DNA from: Saprospiraceae bacterium
GTDB lineage: Bacteria > Bacteroidota > Bacteroidia > Chitinophagales > Saprospiraceae
Reading direction: 5' to 3'
Length of the DNA: 37,967 bases
Assembly: GCA_020631635.1 (NCBI GenBank)
Contig: JAHDGW010000003.1
Span: forward strand, 1 to 37,967
Of the stretch, positions 18,759-28,504 are shown in pieces. Below the pieces are notes generated by a model. That model was given only the letters and a program-made list of their open reading frames with translations. It had not been told where the DNA came from and made no database searches. Both the position numbers and the translations under genes were made by a program. Position 1 is the first letter of the stretch; every line of letters begins with the position of its first letter.

Positions 18759-20048
18759 ATGAAACACATTACCACTCTTTTATTACTCTTAATAGGTCTA
18801 TCTCCTCTCTGGTCTCAGACCAATATTGCTGAAGCAGCTGATGATATTGAATCACAAGTCATAGAATGGCGGAGAGATTTTCATCAATACCCAGAGCTCA
18901 GTAATAGAGAGTTTGAAACCGCTAAAAAAATTGCCAAAATACTCAAAAGTATGGGGCTAAAAGTCGATGAAGGTATTGCTAAAACAGGAGTAGTTGCCGT
19001 ATTGAAAGGAGGCAAACCGGGACCCACCGTAGGTCTCCGTGCTGATATTGATGGTTTACCTGTAATAGAAGCTGTAGATCTACCCTTTGCCTCAAAAGAA
19101 AAAACTAATTACCTCGGAAACGAAGTAGGCGTCATGCATGCTTGTGGTCATGATACTCATGTTTCTATGCTTTTGGGAGCAGCTAAGATCTTGGTGGATA
19201 TGAAAAATGAACTTCAAGGAACGGTGGTATTTGTTTTTCAACCTGCAGAAGAAGGTGCTCCTCCTGGTGAAGAAGGTGGAGCAAAACTTATGATTAAAGA
19301 AGGGATTATCGACAAGTATGGGATCGATGTTTTTTTTGGTCAGCATATAAGTTCGATCACCGAGGTAGGACATATTAACTATCGTGTAGGTGGACTCATG
19401 GCAGCATCAGATCGATTTGTGATCAAGGTAAAGGGAAAACAAGCTCATGGATCTAGGCCTTGGTCGGGAGTAGATCCTATAGTAACATCTGCACAGATCA
19501 TCATGGGACTACAGACTATCATCAGTAGACAGACAGAACTTACAAAAGATGCCGCAGTCATTACCGTTGGCATGATCAATGGTGGGGTACGTAATAATAT
19601 CATACCAAGCGAAGTAGAAATGATCGGTACGATCAGGACTTTGGACAAAGACATGCAGGCTATGATACACGAAAAAATCAAACATACCGCGGAGCATATA
19701 GCCATTGCTCAAGGAGCTACAGCAGAGGTCGAGATACAACCCTACTGCCCTGTGACTTTCAATAGCCCAGAATTGACTCGAGAGATGATTTCATCTTTAT
19801 ACACAGCTGCGGGAGAGGAAAATGTGCATGTGGTACCCGCCGTGACGGGTGGCGAAGACTTTGCTTTTTTTGCCAATGAAGTCCCTTCTCTATACTATTT
19901 TGTAGGTGGTCGTAGCTCTGATATAAAACCAGAAAATGCCACTAGCCACCATAGCCCTACCTTTGAAATAGATGAATCCGGGATGAAACTAGGAGTAAAG
20001 TCATTGGTACAACTTACCGTAGACTACATGTCAAAAAATGCTAAATGA
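18759..20048 (+). CDS. M20 family amidohydrolase (amino-acid amidohydrolase/hippuricase type), exported
   Basis: Signal peptide; WRRDFHQYPELSNREFETAKKIAKIL; GLRADIDGLPV; HACGHDTHVSMLLGAAKIL; VTGGEDFAFFANEVP. Confidence 0.95.
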   Translation: MKHITTLLLLLIGLSPLWSQTNIAEAADDIESQVIEWRRDFHQYPELSNREFETAKKIAKILKSMGLKVDEGIAKTGVVAVLKGGKPGPTVGLRADIDGLPVIEAVDLPFASKEKTNYLGNEVGVMHACGHDTHVSMLLGAAKILVDMKNELQGTVVFVFQPAEEGAPPGEEGGAKLMIKEGIIDKYGIDVFFGQHISSITEVGHINYRVGGLMAASDRFVIKVKGKQAHGSRPWSGVDPIVTSAQIIMGLQTIISRQTELTKDAAVITVGMINGGVRNNIIPSEVEMIGTIRTLDKDMQAMIHEKIKHTAEHIAIAQGATAEVEIQPYCPVTFNSPELTREMISSLYTAAGEENVHVVPAVTGGEDFAFFANEVPSLYYFVGGRSSDIKPENATSHHSPTFEIDESGMKLGVKSLVQLTVDYMSKNAK

Positions 20049-20671
20049 TTAAAAATATCATTTTTGACTTCGGTGGCATACTGATACATGTAGATTATCG
20101 CATAACCCTCAGAGCCTTCTCGAACTTATTTGGTATAGATTTTTCATTCGATAAGCTGACACAACAACAGCTTGACGTATTCTATGATTACGAAAAAGGA
20201 GTGATCAATACGGAGACTTTCATCTGGAACCTTCAGCACGATTATGGTAAAAACATACAAGCATACGATATCATAAAAGCATGGAATGCTATGCTATTAC
20301 CCATGCCTGCAGAAAACTTGACTTTCTTGGCTGAGATCAAAAAAAAGTACAACACATTTTTGATGAGTAATACTAATGCACTGCACATAGAAGCGGTCAT
20401 GAAACATATCAGAGATGTATATGATATCAATGATTTTGATCATCGATTTTTCACTCAGACATATTACTCCCATATCATGGGCTTGCGCAAACCCGATCAC
20501 AGAATTTTTGAAACTATACTTGCTGATCACCAGCTTCAAGCAGAAGAAACTCTATTTATCGATGATATCTATGAAAACCTAGTACCTGCCAAAGAGCTGG
20601 GCATACAGATCTATAATCATACCAGAAATGCTTCCGTAAACCTCATAAATGAGAAGCTCAGATCACATTAA
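20045..20671 (+). CDS. HAD-superfamily hydrolase
   Basis: NIIFDFGGILIHVDY; LMSNTNALH; GLRKPDHRIFE; LFIDDIYENLVPAKELG. Confidence 0.92.
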   Translation: MIKNIIFDFGGILIHVDYRITLRAFSNLFGIDFSFDKLTQQQLDVFYDYEKGVINTETFIWNLQHDYGKNIQAYDIIKAWNAMLLPMPAENLTFLAEIKKKYNTFLMSNTNALHIEAVMKHIRDVYDINDFDHRFFTQTYYSHIMGLRKPDHRIFETILADHQLQAEETLFIDDIYENLVPAKELGIQIYNHTRNASVNLINEKLRSH

Positions 20672-20686
20672 ATGATCTGAGCTTCT
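20652..20686. terminator. Hairpin terminator spanning the HAD gene stop codon
   Basis: AGAAGCTCAGATCA-CATTAAA-TGATCTGAGCTTCT, 14-bp perfect stem, between convergent genes; the TAA stop lies in the loop. Confidence 0.75.
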
Positions 20687-20720
20687 GGTTATTTTATACC
20701 GTTTATATTATGAAATGGTA

Positions 20721-21554
20721 TTAGTTATTCTGTATCATATTGATATCCATTGTAGGATACGGTATACCTACTCCTTGAGTATCAAATGCTTTTTTTACAT
20801 TTTCTTGCATATAGAACATGACATCCCAGTAATGCTCACTTTTACAGAATGGTCTTGTAGCTAAATTTACAGAGCTATCACCAAGCTCTGCTACTACGAC
20901 TCCCTGTATAGGTTCATCGATTATATGAGGGCATTCTTTCCCTACCTGTAAAATGATCTCACGGGCCTTATCAATACTATCATTATATCCTATGCCAAAA
21001 GTAAGCTCTACACCTACGACTCCTTGACCTGATATATTGGTAATCGTATTACCCGTGACATTACTATTGGCTACATATATCCGCTTATTATCTAAAGTAG
21101 CTAAAGCAGTATTGAATGCATTAATAGCCTCCACAGTGCCTGTATGTCCACCACCTATCGTGACAAGATCTCCTACTTTAAAGGGTTTGAATATCATCAA
21201 CATCACTCCACTTGCAAGATGGCCAATACTACCATTAAGAGCCATACCAATACCTACCATGAGGGCACCTATGATGGCTATAAATGAGGTGGTATCTACC
21301 CCAAATTGCCCAGCCACTGAGAAAAGTAACATAACCTTGAGAGCAATGCCTAGTAATGAGCCAAGAAATTTACGAAGAGAAACATCCATACCTCGGTTGG
21401 CCATGACCTTCTCTAAGAATTTGATGATTCTGCCAATAATCCATAAACCGATAAGTAGTGTAATGATGGCCATCAATACGCGAGGAGCATATTCAATAGC
21501 CATATCCGCTACCTTCTGCATATACCCTGCTAATTGTTCTGATTTTTCTTCCAT
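20721..21554 (-). CDS. Small-conductance mechanosensitive channel, MscS family
   Basis: SLLGIALKVMLLFSVAGQFGVDTTSFIAIIGALMVGIGMALNGSIGHLASGVMLMIFKPFKVGDLVTIGGGHTGTVEAI. Confidence 0.96.
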   Translation of the reverse strand: MEEKSEQLAGYMQKVADMAIEYAPRVLMAIITLLIGLWIIGRIIKFLEKVMANRGMDVSLRKFLGSLLGIALKVMLLFSVAGQFGVDTTSFIAIIGALMVGIGMALNGSIGHLASGVMLMIFKPFKVGDLVTIGGGHTGTVEAINAFNTALATLDNKRIYVANSNVTGNTITNISGQGVVGVELTFGIGYNDSIDKAREIILQVGKECPHIIDEPIQGVVVAELGDSSVNLATRPFCKSEHYWDVMFYMQENVKKAFDTQGVGIPYPTMDINMIQNN

Positions 21555-21601
21555 TTTGGATGTAGTTATGATTGTTTTTCAAAAATTATTAAAAGCTTCT
21601 A

Positions 21602-21609
21602 TACCTTTG
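21602..21609 (+). promoter_or_regulatory. -7 promoter element (TACCTTTG) upstream of recX
   Basis: Match to TAnnTTTG about 10 nt upstream of the recX ATG; no clear -33. Confidence 0.45.
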
Positions 21610-21619
21610 AACGCTATAC

Positions 21620-22108
21620 ATGTCTAAAAAGTCACACAAACCATATATAACTAAGGAAGAAGCCTTGGCAAAGCTACAATATTACTGTTCATATCAGGAT
21701 CGTTGTCATGAAGAAGTACGATCTAAACTCATAGAACTAGGTGTATATGGCCATGATCTCGAAGATGTGATGACCGATCTTATCCAAGAAAAATATCTGG
21801 ACGAAGAGCGGTATGCTAGATCATATGTACGTGGAAAATTTAGAATGAAGCGATGGGGTAAAAACAAGATCCTGCAAAATCTAAAGCTTAGAAAAATATC
21901 CGCTTATTGCATCCGGAAAGGAATGACAGAAATAGATGATGAGGAATACTATCAGGTATTAAAAAATACTTTATCAAAGTATAGAGCTTCTAAAAAGTTT
22001 GTCAATCAGTGGGATCTGCGATCTAAGCTATATAAACATGCCACCTCTAAAGGCTTTGAGTCAAATTTAATCAATATGGCATTAGAGGATCTCAATTTTA
22101 AAGTTTAA
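21620..22108 (+). CDS. recX: Regulatory protein RecX
   Basis: ALAKLQYYCSYQDRCHEEVRSKLIELG...LIQEKYLDEERYARSYVRGKFRMKRWGKNKI. Confidence 0.9.
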   Translation: MSKKSHKPYITKEEALAKLQYYCSYQDRCHEEVRSKLIELGVYGHDLEDVMTDLIQEKYLDEERYARSYVRGKFRMKRWGKNKILQNLKLRKISAYCIRKGMTEIDDEEYYQVLKNTLSKYRASKKFVNQWDLRSKLYKHATSKGFESNLINMALEDLNFKV

Positions 22109-22133
22109 AAAACGAATACATTAGTTTAGCAAG

Positions 22134-23033
22134 ATGAAAGTAAAACTAGCAGAAGTAGGACCAGAAATTTCAGCCATTGTAGCTGGTGTCATGACATGGG
22201 GTGATTGGGGTGCTAAAATGAATACAAGTCAGATCCAAAACCAAATAGATAAATGCGTATCACTTGGCGTCACAACGTTTGATCATGCCGATATATACGG
22301 TGGGTATACCACGGAGAGAGATTGGGGAGCTGCCTGGAGGGATATGTCTATCTCAAGAGAAGAGATCCAAATCGTCACTAAATGCGGAATAAAATATCCC
22401 TGTACCGAACGAGACTACAATCTCAAATCATATCAAACCACAGATGCATATATCACTTGGTCGGTCGAGACAAGCCTGAAAAAACTTCACGTCGATTATC
22501 TAGATCTATTGCTCATCCATAGGCCTAGTCCATTGATGAATCCAGAAGTCATTGCTCACTGTATCGAAAAGCTAAAATCCAGTGGTAAGGTCAAACACTT
22601 TGGCGTTTCCAACTTTACGACTAGCCAGTTTGAAATGCTCAATAGCTATACTCCACTTGCAACTAACCAAATAGAAATTTCAGTACTAGAGCGATCGGCT
22701 ATGCTCAATGGTCAACTCGATCAATGTATACAGCACAAAATAAAACCTATGGCTTGGTCGCCTTTGGGTGGTGCAAAGATGTTTCAGAAGTCAAAGGAAT
22801 ACGATTTAGTAACGTTGAGGTCAAGACTCCAAGATGTAGCCAAAAAGTATGGCTGGGAACTCGATGAATTGGCTTTAATATTTTTAAATCATCATCCCGC
22901 AAATATTATCCCTGTACTCGGTACTACCAAAATAGAAAGGCTAGAAAAAGCAATCGCTAGCTCGAATGTACAAATCTCTGACGAACAGTGGTTTGATATA
23001 TGGACTGCTGCTACAGGTGAGCAGGTGCCTTGA
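22134..23033 (+). CDS. Aldo/keto reductase family oxidoreductase
   Basis: TTFDHADIYGGYTTE; HVDYLDLLLIHRPSPLMNPEVIAHCIEKLKSSGKVKHFGVSNFT; MAWSPLGG. Confidence 0.94.
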   Translation: MKVKLAEVGPEISAIVAGVMTWGDWGAKMNTSQIQNQIDKCVSLGVTTFDHADIYGGYTTERDWGAAWRDMSISREEIQIVTKCGIKYPCTERDYNLKSYQTTDAYITWSVETSLKKLHVDYLDLLLIHRPSPLMNPEVIAHCIEKLKSSGKVKHFGVSNFTTSQFEMLNSYTPLATNQIEISVLERSAMLNGQLDQCIQHKIKPMAWSPLGGAKMFQKSKEYDLVTLRSRLQDVAKKYGWELDELALIFLNHHPANIIPVLGTTKIERLEKAIASSNVQISDEQWFDIWTAATGEQVP

Positions 23034-23070
23034 TTTTATTTTCCCTTTACTAAACCCGAAATATATATTC

Positions 23071-24720
23071 ATGAATACCAACTGGTGGAAAAATGCAATC
23101 ATGTATCAGATCTATCCAAGATCATTTAAGGATAGTAACGGTGATGGTATAGGAGATATCTGCGGCATTATAGAAAAGATTGATTATATCGCTGATCTTG
23201 GCGTAGATCTCATCTGGCTAGGACCCGTGTATGAGTCTCCCAATGATGACAATGGCTATGACATCAGCGATTATTATAAGATTCACCCTGAGTTTGGTAC
23301 TATGGATGACTTCCAAGAGCTACTCTCCCAGTTGCATGATCGAGGTATACGACTCATTATGGATCTAGTAGTCAACCACTCATCTGATGAGCATCGGTGG
23401 TTTGAAGAATCTAGAAAATCTAAAGACAATCCATATCGAGATTATTACATCTGGAAAGATGGTAAACATGGAGGACCACCAAATAACTGGCAGGCTTTTT
23501 TTGGCGGACCAGCATGGGAATATGATGAGCATACCGATCAGTGGTATCACCATCTCTTTACTGTTAAACAACCGGATCTCAACTGGGAAAACCCCAAAGT
23601 AAGAGAAGAGGTATACTCGATGATGCGTTATTGGCTTGATATGGGCGTCGATGGTTTCAGAATGGATGTCATCTCTCTAATATCCAAACGCTTAGAATAT
23701 GCTGATACGCCAGTAGATAACCTCATGTATCAAGTAAATAATTACAATGCAAATGGCCCAAGAATTCATGAGTTTCTCCAAGAGATGAATCGTGAGGTCC
23801 TATCTAAATACGATATCATGACCGTGGGAGAAGGTCCTGGTATTACGAAGGAATTAGCGAATCTATATATTGGTAAAGATCGCAATGAGCTGAATATGCT
23901 CTTTCAGCTAGAGCTTATGTTTATGGATAATGGCCCTGGTGGTAAGTTTGATAAACAAGAGATCAATTTAGAAGATTTCAAAAAACTATTTAGAGAGTGG
24001 GATGAAGCCGTGGGTGATCAAGGATGGAATAATATTTTCTTAGACAATCATGATTTTCCACGTATGGTCAGTCGTTTTGGTAATGACGATAATTATAGAT
24101 ACGAAGCAGCAACACTATTAGCGACGTTCTTACTGACTATGAAAGGTACTCCTTGCATCTATCAAGGTAGCGAAATAGGCATGACCAATGTTGCTTTTGA
24201 AAGCATCGAAGACTATAGAGATATCGAAACTATACATTATTGGGAAGAATCTCTTGCCAATAATGCCGATATGGGTGACGTGATGCGACGCATACATATC
24301 CAAGGTAGAGATAATGTACGTACCCCGATCCAATGGAATGATTCTGAGCATGGAGGATTTACAAGTGGTACACCATGGATCAAGGTTAATCCTAACTATA
24401 GCTCTATCAATGTAGAAGCTGACCAATCCTCAGATAAATCAATCTTAAAGTTTTATAAAAAACTCATCGCACTGCGAAAAGCTAATCCTACTTTCGTCCT
24501 TGGTAGTTTTGATGATTTGCTTCCTGATCATGAGCAATTATATATTTTCGAAAGGAAAGATGAACATGATTCTTACCTCATTGCCCTTAATTTTAGCGAT
24601 GAAACAGTCATAATTCCGATGGATTTAGGTAGTTACGTATCTATTTTTTCTAATTATGAGGAGTACATCGAATCGAATCTTAGGCCTTGGCAAGCTAATA
24701 TTTTAAAGAAAGTCACTTAA
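23071..24720 (+). CDS. GH13 alpha-glucosidase / oligo-1,6-glucosidase-like
   Basis: WWKNAIMYQIYPRSFKDSNGDGIGDICGIIEKIDYIADLGVDLIWLGPVYESP; VDGFRMDVISLISK; FLDNHDFPR; RTPIQWNDSEHGGF. Start at 23071 (MNTNWWKNA) rather than 22966. Confidence 0.95.
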   Translation: MNTNWWKNAIMYQIYPRSFKDSNGDGIGDICGIIEKIDYIADLGVDLIWLGPVYESPNDDNGYDISDYYKIHPEFGTMDDFQELLSQLHDRGIRLIMDLVVNHSSDEHRWFEESRKSKDNPYRDYYIWKDGKHGGPPNNWQAFFGGPAWEYDEHTDQWYHHLFTVKQPDLNWENPKVREEVYSMMRYWLDMGVDGFRMDVISLISKRLEYADTPVDNLMYQVNNYNANGPRIHEFLQEMNREVLSKYDIMTVGEGPGITKELANLYIGKDRNELNMLFQLELMFMDNGPGGKFDKQEINLEDFKKLFREWDEAVGDQGWNNIFLDNHDFPRMVSRFGNDDNYRYEAATLLATFLLTMKGTPCIYQGSEIGMTNVAFESIEDYRDIETIHYWEESLANNADMGDVMRRIHIQGRDNVRTPIQWNDSEHGGFTSGTPWIKVNPNYSSINVEADQSSDKSILKFYKKLIALRKANPTFVLGSFDDLLPDHEQLYIFERKDEHDSYLIALNFSDETVIIPMDLGSYVSIFSNYEEYIESNLRPWQANILKKVT

Positions 24721-24757
24721 GCACTCAACACATTGATTTACCGTATGTTATGCTCTC

Positions 24758-25522
24758 ATGTGGGAATTATTCATACCGTGTTTTCTGATCGTACTAGCAT
24801 TAAACTTTGGATCATTCATATTTGCATGGAGCTTACAGACGGATAAGTTTACAGATATTACGTACTCCCTTAGTTTCATAGCTGTTGCATTATATCTTAT
24901 TTGGACTGCCCTTCCGTTCCCTACGTTGAAATGGTGGATTCCTATTCTTATTATAATCTGGGCATTGCGACTAGGAGGATATTTATTTATGCGTATTCAT
25001 AAGATAGGTGTCGATAAGCGATTTGATGAAATGCGCCCAGGTTTTTTCTCATTCATGAAGTTTTGGATATTACAGACCATAAGTATTCTCATCATAGCTT
25101 TACCCATGATCTTTATGGTAAAAGGATCATCTATGGAGATGAGCTGGCTCGTATATTTGGGTGGTTTTATAAGCACTGTTGGCATATTGACAGAAACCGT
25201 TGCCGACATTCAAAAATCAAGATATAAAGCTGATCGCAACAATCAGGATACACTTATCAAATCTGGACTTTATCGTATCGTTAGGTTTCCAAATTATTCT
25301 GGCGAAATCCTATTTTGGGTAGGTATATTTATTTGTGCTTTAAATTGGTTACATGGTTGGGCATATTTAGCCTTACTCAGTCCTGTATGGATTATAACAC
25401 TACTTACCTCCATAAGTGGAATACCCTTGGTAATCGATGGTCATGAAAAGAAATATGGGGATAAGAAAGCTTATAAAGACTATGTACAAAACACTGCTAA
25501 ACTGATTCCAGGACTCTATTAG
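24758..25522 (+). CDS. DUF1295 / steroid 5-alpha-reductase-like membrane protein
   Basis: Multiple TM segments; SGLYRIVRFPNYSGEILFWVGIF; GIPLVIDGHEKKYGDKKAYKDYVQNTAKLIPGLY. Confidence 0.9.
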   Translation: MWELFIPCFLIVLALNFGSFIFAWSLQTDKFTDITYSLSFIAVALYLIWTALPFPTLKWWIPILIIIWALRLGGYLFMRIHKIGVDKRFDEMRPGFFSFMKFWILQTISILIIALPMIFMVKGSSMEMSWLVYLGGFISTVGILTETVADIQKSRYKADRNNQDTLIKSGLYRIVRFPNYSGEILFWVGIFICALNWLHGWAYLALLSPVWIITLLTSISGIPLVIDGHEKKYGDKKAYKDYVQNTAKLIPGLY

Positions 25523-25712
25523 CGATTCGTCATATAGAGCAAAGCGATACAACTATTTTGAAGCATGGAGAGCATTGAAAACAGGGATTTTTTTAGTATT
25601 ATTTTCGGTTTTAACTAATCCAAACCACGATACTCGACTTGATGAACTTATAATCTCCTCTTTGATTGCCCAGCAGCCCAAATAACGCCTTGAAACCTTG
25701 AAACTTAATCTA

Positions 25713-26606
25713 TCAAACCTCAAGTGTTTTCAAGTAATCATGGCTTTTAGTCACACTAGCTATAGGATCTCCTGACTTGAATGCATCTTGCTCTACATAA
25801 AAATACTGCATACCTGATTGTTTTTGATGAGCAAATACATCACCCCAATCAATGACTCCACTTCCTACCTCTGCAAAAAACTGCTCTTCGGTATCATCCA
25901 TATCTTTGACATGCCATACCGGAAAGCGTCCAGCATGTTTTTTGAAGTATTCCTTATAGTCCGCATTACCCTTTCTGATCCAGTAGAGGTCTAACTCAAA
26001 CATAACTTTATCTGGATCAGTCTCTGACAATAATATATCGTATGGTATCTGACCATCTAACATTTCGAATTCAAAATCGTGATTGTGGTGACCAAAAGAT
26101 AGACCATACTCTTTGGCTTTTTCACCACAACGATTAAACAGCTCTGCAAAGCGCTTATAATCGTCTATCGTCTTGCGTTCATCTTCAAAAAAGTAGCCGC
26201 AGACTATTGATTTTTGACCCATAAAAGCTGCATGCTCACATACTTGCTCCCAGCGATCGTTCATATGATGGGTTGCATCATCACCACGGTTAAATCCCGT
26301 ATGTGTATGACCACTCATCTGTTTGAGTCCAGTATCGCCCAACAGTTTTTTATACTCTTCCTTTGCCATTCCATAGAAAGTACCGTTGCTATAGCCAGCA
26401 CATTCGACGTCAGTGTAGCCGATTTTCGCTAAGGTTTGTAAAGTTCCTTTGGCGTCTTTACTCATAGCATCACGTACCGACCATAGTTGTAGTCCAAAAT
26501 CTCCTACACCCTGTTTTTCTTTCATTTTTTCGGCCTTACACTTGAGCGATAGTAAGGCTCCTACTGATAGAGCCGCGGTGTTTTTAAGAAATGGTCTTCG
26601 TTTCAT
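25713..26606 (-). CDS. Sugar phosphate isomerase/epimerase family (xylose-isomerase-like TIM barrel) protein with signal sequence
   Basis: MKRRPFLKNTAALSVGALLSLKCKA; FGLQLWSVRDAMSKDAKGTLQTLAKIGYTDVECAGY; FGHHNHDFEF; FELDLYWIRKG; HVKDMD. Start 26606 preferred. Confidence 0.9.
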   Translation of the reverse strand: MKRRPFLKNTAALSVGALLSLKCKAEKMKEKQGVGDFGLQLWSVRDAMSKDAKGTLQTLAKIGYTDVECAGYSNGTFYGMAKEEYKKLLGDTGLKQMSGHTHTGFNRGDDATHHMNDRWEQVCEHAAFMGQKSIVCGYFFEDERKTIDDYKRFAELFNRCGEKAKEYGLSFGHHNHDFEFEMLDGQIPYDILLSETDPDKVMFELDLYWIRKGNADYKEYFKKHAGRFPVWHVKDMDDTEEQFFAEVGSGVIDWGDVFAHQKQSGMQYFYVEQDAFKSGDPIASVTKSHDYLKTLEV

Positions 26607-26713
26607 GACTTTAGATTTGCAATCATCAAAATACGGAAAACAAAACAAAATTTTATAATTGCCTTTAATACTAGTCGCATAAAACTCCTAACTTAGGTCA
26701 AAATCGATATGAT

Positions 26714-27556
26714 ATGGATAGCATCATCAATTACTTTTCTGAAATGCCCTCTACGCATAGGTCTCTTGTATTAGTAGGTGGTTTGACCATTTTTTTTCTT
26801 ATTGAAAATGCAGCCCCACTTTTTACCACAAAATACAATAAAGCAAAACATACTGGTACGAATGTATTCTTTACCATCACCACCATATTGGTTAATTTTG
26901 GGATGGCATTCATACTAGTAGGCACAAGCCAGTGGGTAGTGGCTAATGGCATAGGCATCGTGCAGTGGTTGAGTGCTCCGATATGGCTAACTTTGATTAT
27001 TGGGCTTTTGCTTTTAGATCTAATAGGAGCTTGGTTTGCACATTGGACAGAGCATCATGTCAAGTGGATGTGGCAATTTCATGTAATTCACCATACCGAT
27101 CAAAATGTAGATACCACTACAGCAAATAGACATCATCCAGGAGAAAGTGTTATCAGATTTGTGTTCACCTGTATCGCCGTACTAATTGTTGGTGCTCCTA
27201 TGTGGTTGATTTTTTTATATCAGTCCTTATCTGTGGTATTATCTCAATGGAATCATTCCAATCTCAGAATGCCACTTTGGCTAGATAATGCCATGAAGCT
27301 TATCGTATGTACACCGAATATGCATCGTGTTCATCACCACTATAGACAGCCTTATAGCGATATGAATTATGGTAATATATTTTCTTTCTGGGATCGTATA
27401 TTCGGGACATACATCGAAGTGGATAATGAAAAACTTGTGTACGGCGTAGATACATATATGAAACAAGAAGAGGCTGGCAAGATTGGCTCTCTACTCAAGA
27501 TACCTTTCTCAGGATATCGCGATCATATAGAATATCCAACCAAAGAATCACTGTAG
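26714..27556 (+). CDS. Sterol desaturase / fatty-acid hydroxylase family protein
   Basis: Histidine boxes HWTEHHVKWMWQFHVIHHTD, ANRHHPGES, NMHRVHHHYRQPYSDMNYGNIFSFWDRIFGTY. Confidence 0.94.
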   Translation: MDSIINYFSEMPSTHRSLVLVGGLTIFFLIENAAPLFTTKYNKAKHTGTNVFFTITTILVNFGMAFILVGTSQWVVANGIGIVQWLSAPIWLTLIIGLLLLDLIGAWFAHWTEHHVKWMWQFHVIHHTDQNVDTTTANRHHPGESVIRFVFTCIAVLIVGAPMWLIFLYQSLSVVLSQWNHSNLRMPLWLDNAMKLIVCTPNMHRVHHHYRQPYSDMNYGNIFSFWDRIFGTYIEVDNEKLVYGVDTYMKQEEAGKIGSLLKIPFSGYRDHIEYPTKESL

Positions 27557-27562
27557 AATTAT

Positions 27563-28504
27563 ATGAATTTAGAATCGCTAGATTTACGGATTTTAGAACT
27601 CCTAGAGGAGCAAAATCTACAACAAAAACTTCAGAAAAGAATTCTCGAAATCTCAGAAGAACTTGACTCTCTAAAGCAAGGTCTCAAGACAAGTGAGCAA
27701 AAAATGCTGGATGAAAAGAAAGACGTTGAGAGATTGGAGTCCATAAGCATCAAAAAGATATTTACCAATATTATGGGTTCTACAGCCGAAGAGCTTGAAA
27801 AAGAAAAACAAGAATACCTAGACGCCGTATATCAATATAATGCAGTAGTGGACCAAATAGAAATTGTCCAGTATGAAGCTGAACTATTACATGAGAAAAA
27901 GTCATCTCAAATATCCGTAGATGCGGAGCTTGGCTCATTGATCAAAAAGAAGGAATTTTATCTCAAAGGAAGGCCAGGAGTAGTAAGCCAAACGATCAAT
28001 AAGTATGATACCCAGTTGAAGCTTTTGAAATTTCAACTTAACGATATGTCAGAAGCTATGCAAGCTGGGGAGTATGCCCGTGCCGCAGTACTCAACCTAG
28101 AGTCTATTCTCAATCAGCTCTATCGATATATGAATCGACCAAAGCAACATCGTGGTATGATGTCAGGCTTTCAGATGAAGCAACTCGCCCAACAATCCAC
28201 CCAAGTAGCCGCCGTAGTGCAGACTAGACTGAATAACTATGAAAAAGAACTACGGGATGTCTATAAGTCTCTAAACCTTAGTTTTTCATTGGATACATAT
28301 CGACATTTCTTAGAGCAATATTATCGCTTTTTTGTGATGAGCTGGGTCAAAAGGAATAATCTGCGAGAGACTCTTTATAATCTGGAGGATATCCGCAGAC
28401 AGATAGATCATCATCAAAATAACTTGATCCAAAATCAAAAAGCTCATCAATCGGAGATGGATGAGCTTTCTGAGACAAAACGTCTATATGTGATAAATGC
28501 CTAA
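27563..28504 (+). CDS. Coiled-coil protein of unknown function
   Basis: Charged heptad-rich sequence throughout (e.g. LEEQNLQQKLQKRILEISEELDSLKQGLKTSEQKMLDEKKDVERLE). Confidence 0.7.
   Translation: MNLESLDLRILELLEEQNLQQKLQKRILEISEELDSLKQGLKTSEQKMLDEKKDVERLESISIKKIFTNIMGSTAEELEKEKQEYLDAVYQYNAVVDQIEIVQYEAELLHEKKSSQISVDAELGSLIKKKEFYLKGRPGVVSQTINKYDTQLKLLKFQLNDMSEAMQAGEYARAAVLNLESILNQLYRYMNRPKQHRGMMSGFQMKQLAQQSTQVAAVVQTRLNNYEKELRDVYKSLNLSFSLDTYRHFLEQYYRFFVMSWVKRNNLRETLYNLEDIRRQIDHHQNNLIQNQKAHQSEMDELSETKRLYVINA

Noticed and set aside
21037-21627. 196-aa plus-strand ORF antisense to mscS
   Set aside because: Shadow ORF fully inside a clearly coding MscS gene; composition not protein-like.
25523-25712. 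190-bp convergent intergenic region with CTTGAAAC repeats, possible ncRNA or gene remnant
   Set aside because: Only a short CCTTGAAA direct repeat; no stable hairpin or recognisable ORF remnant.
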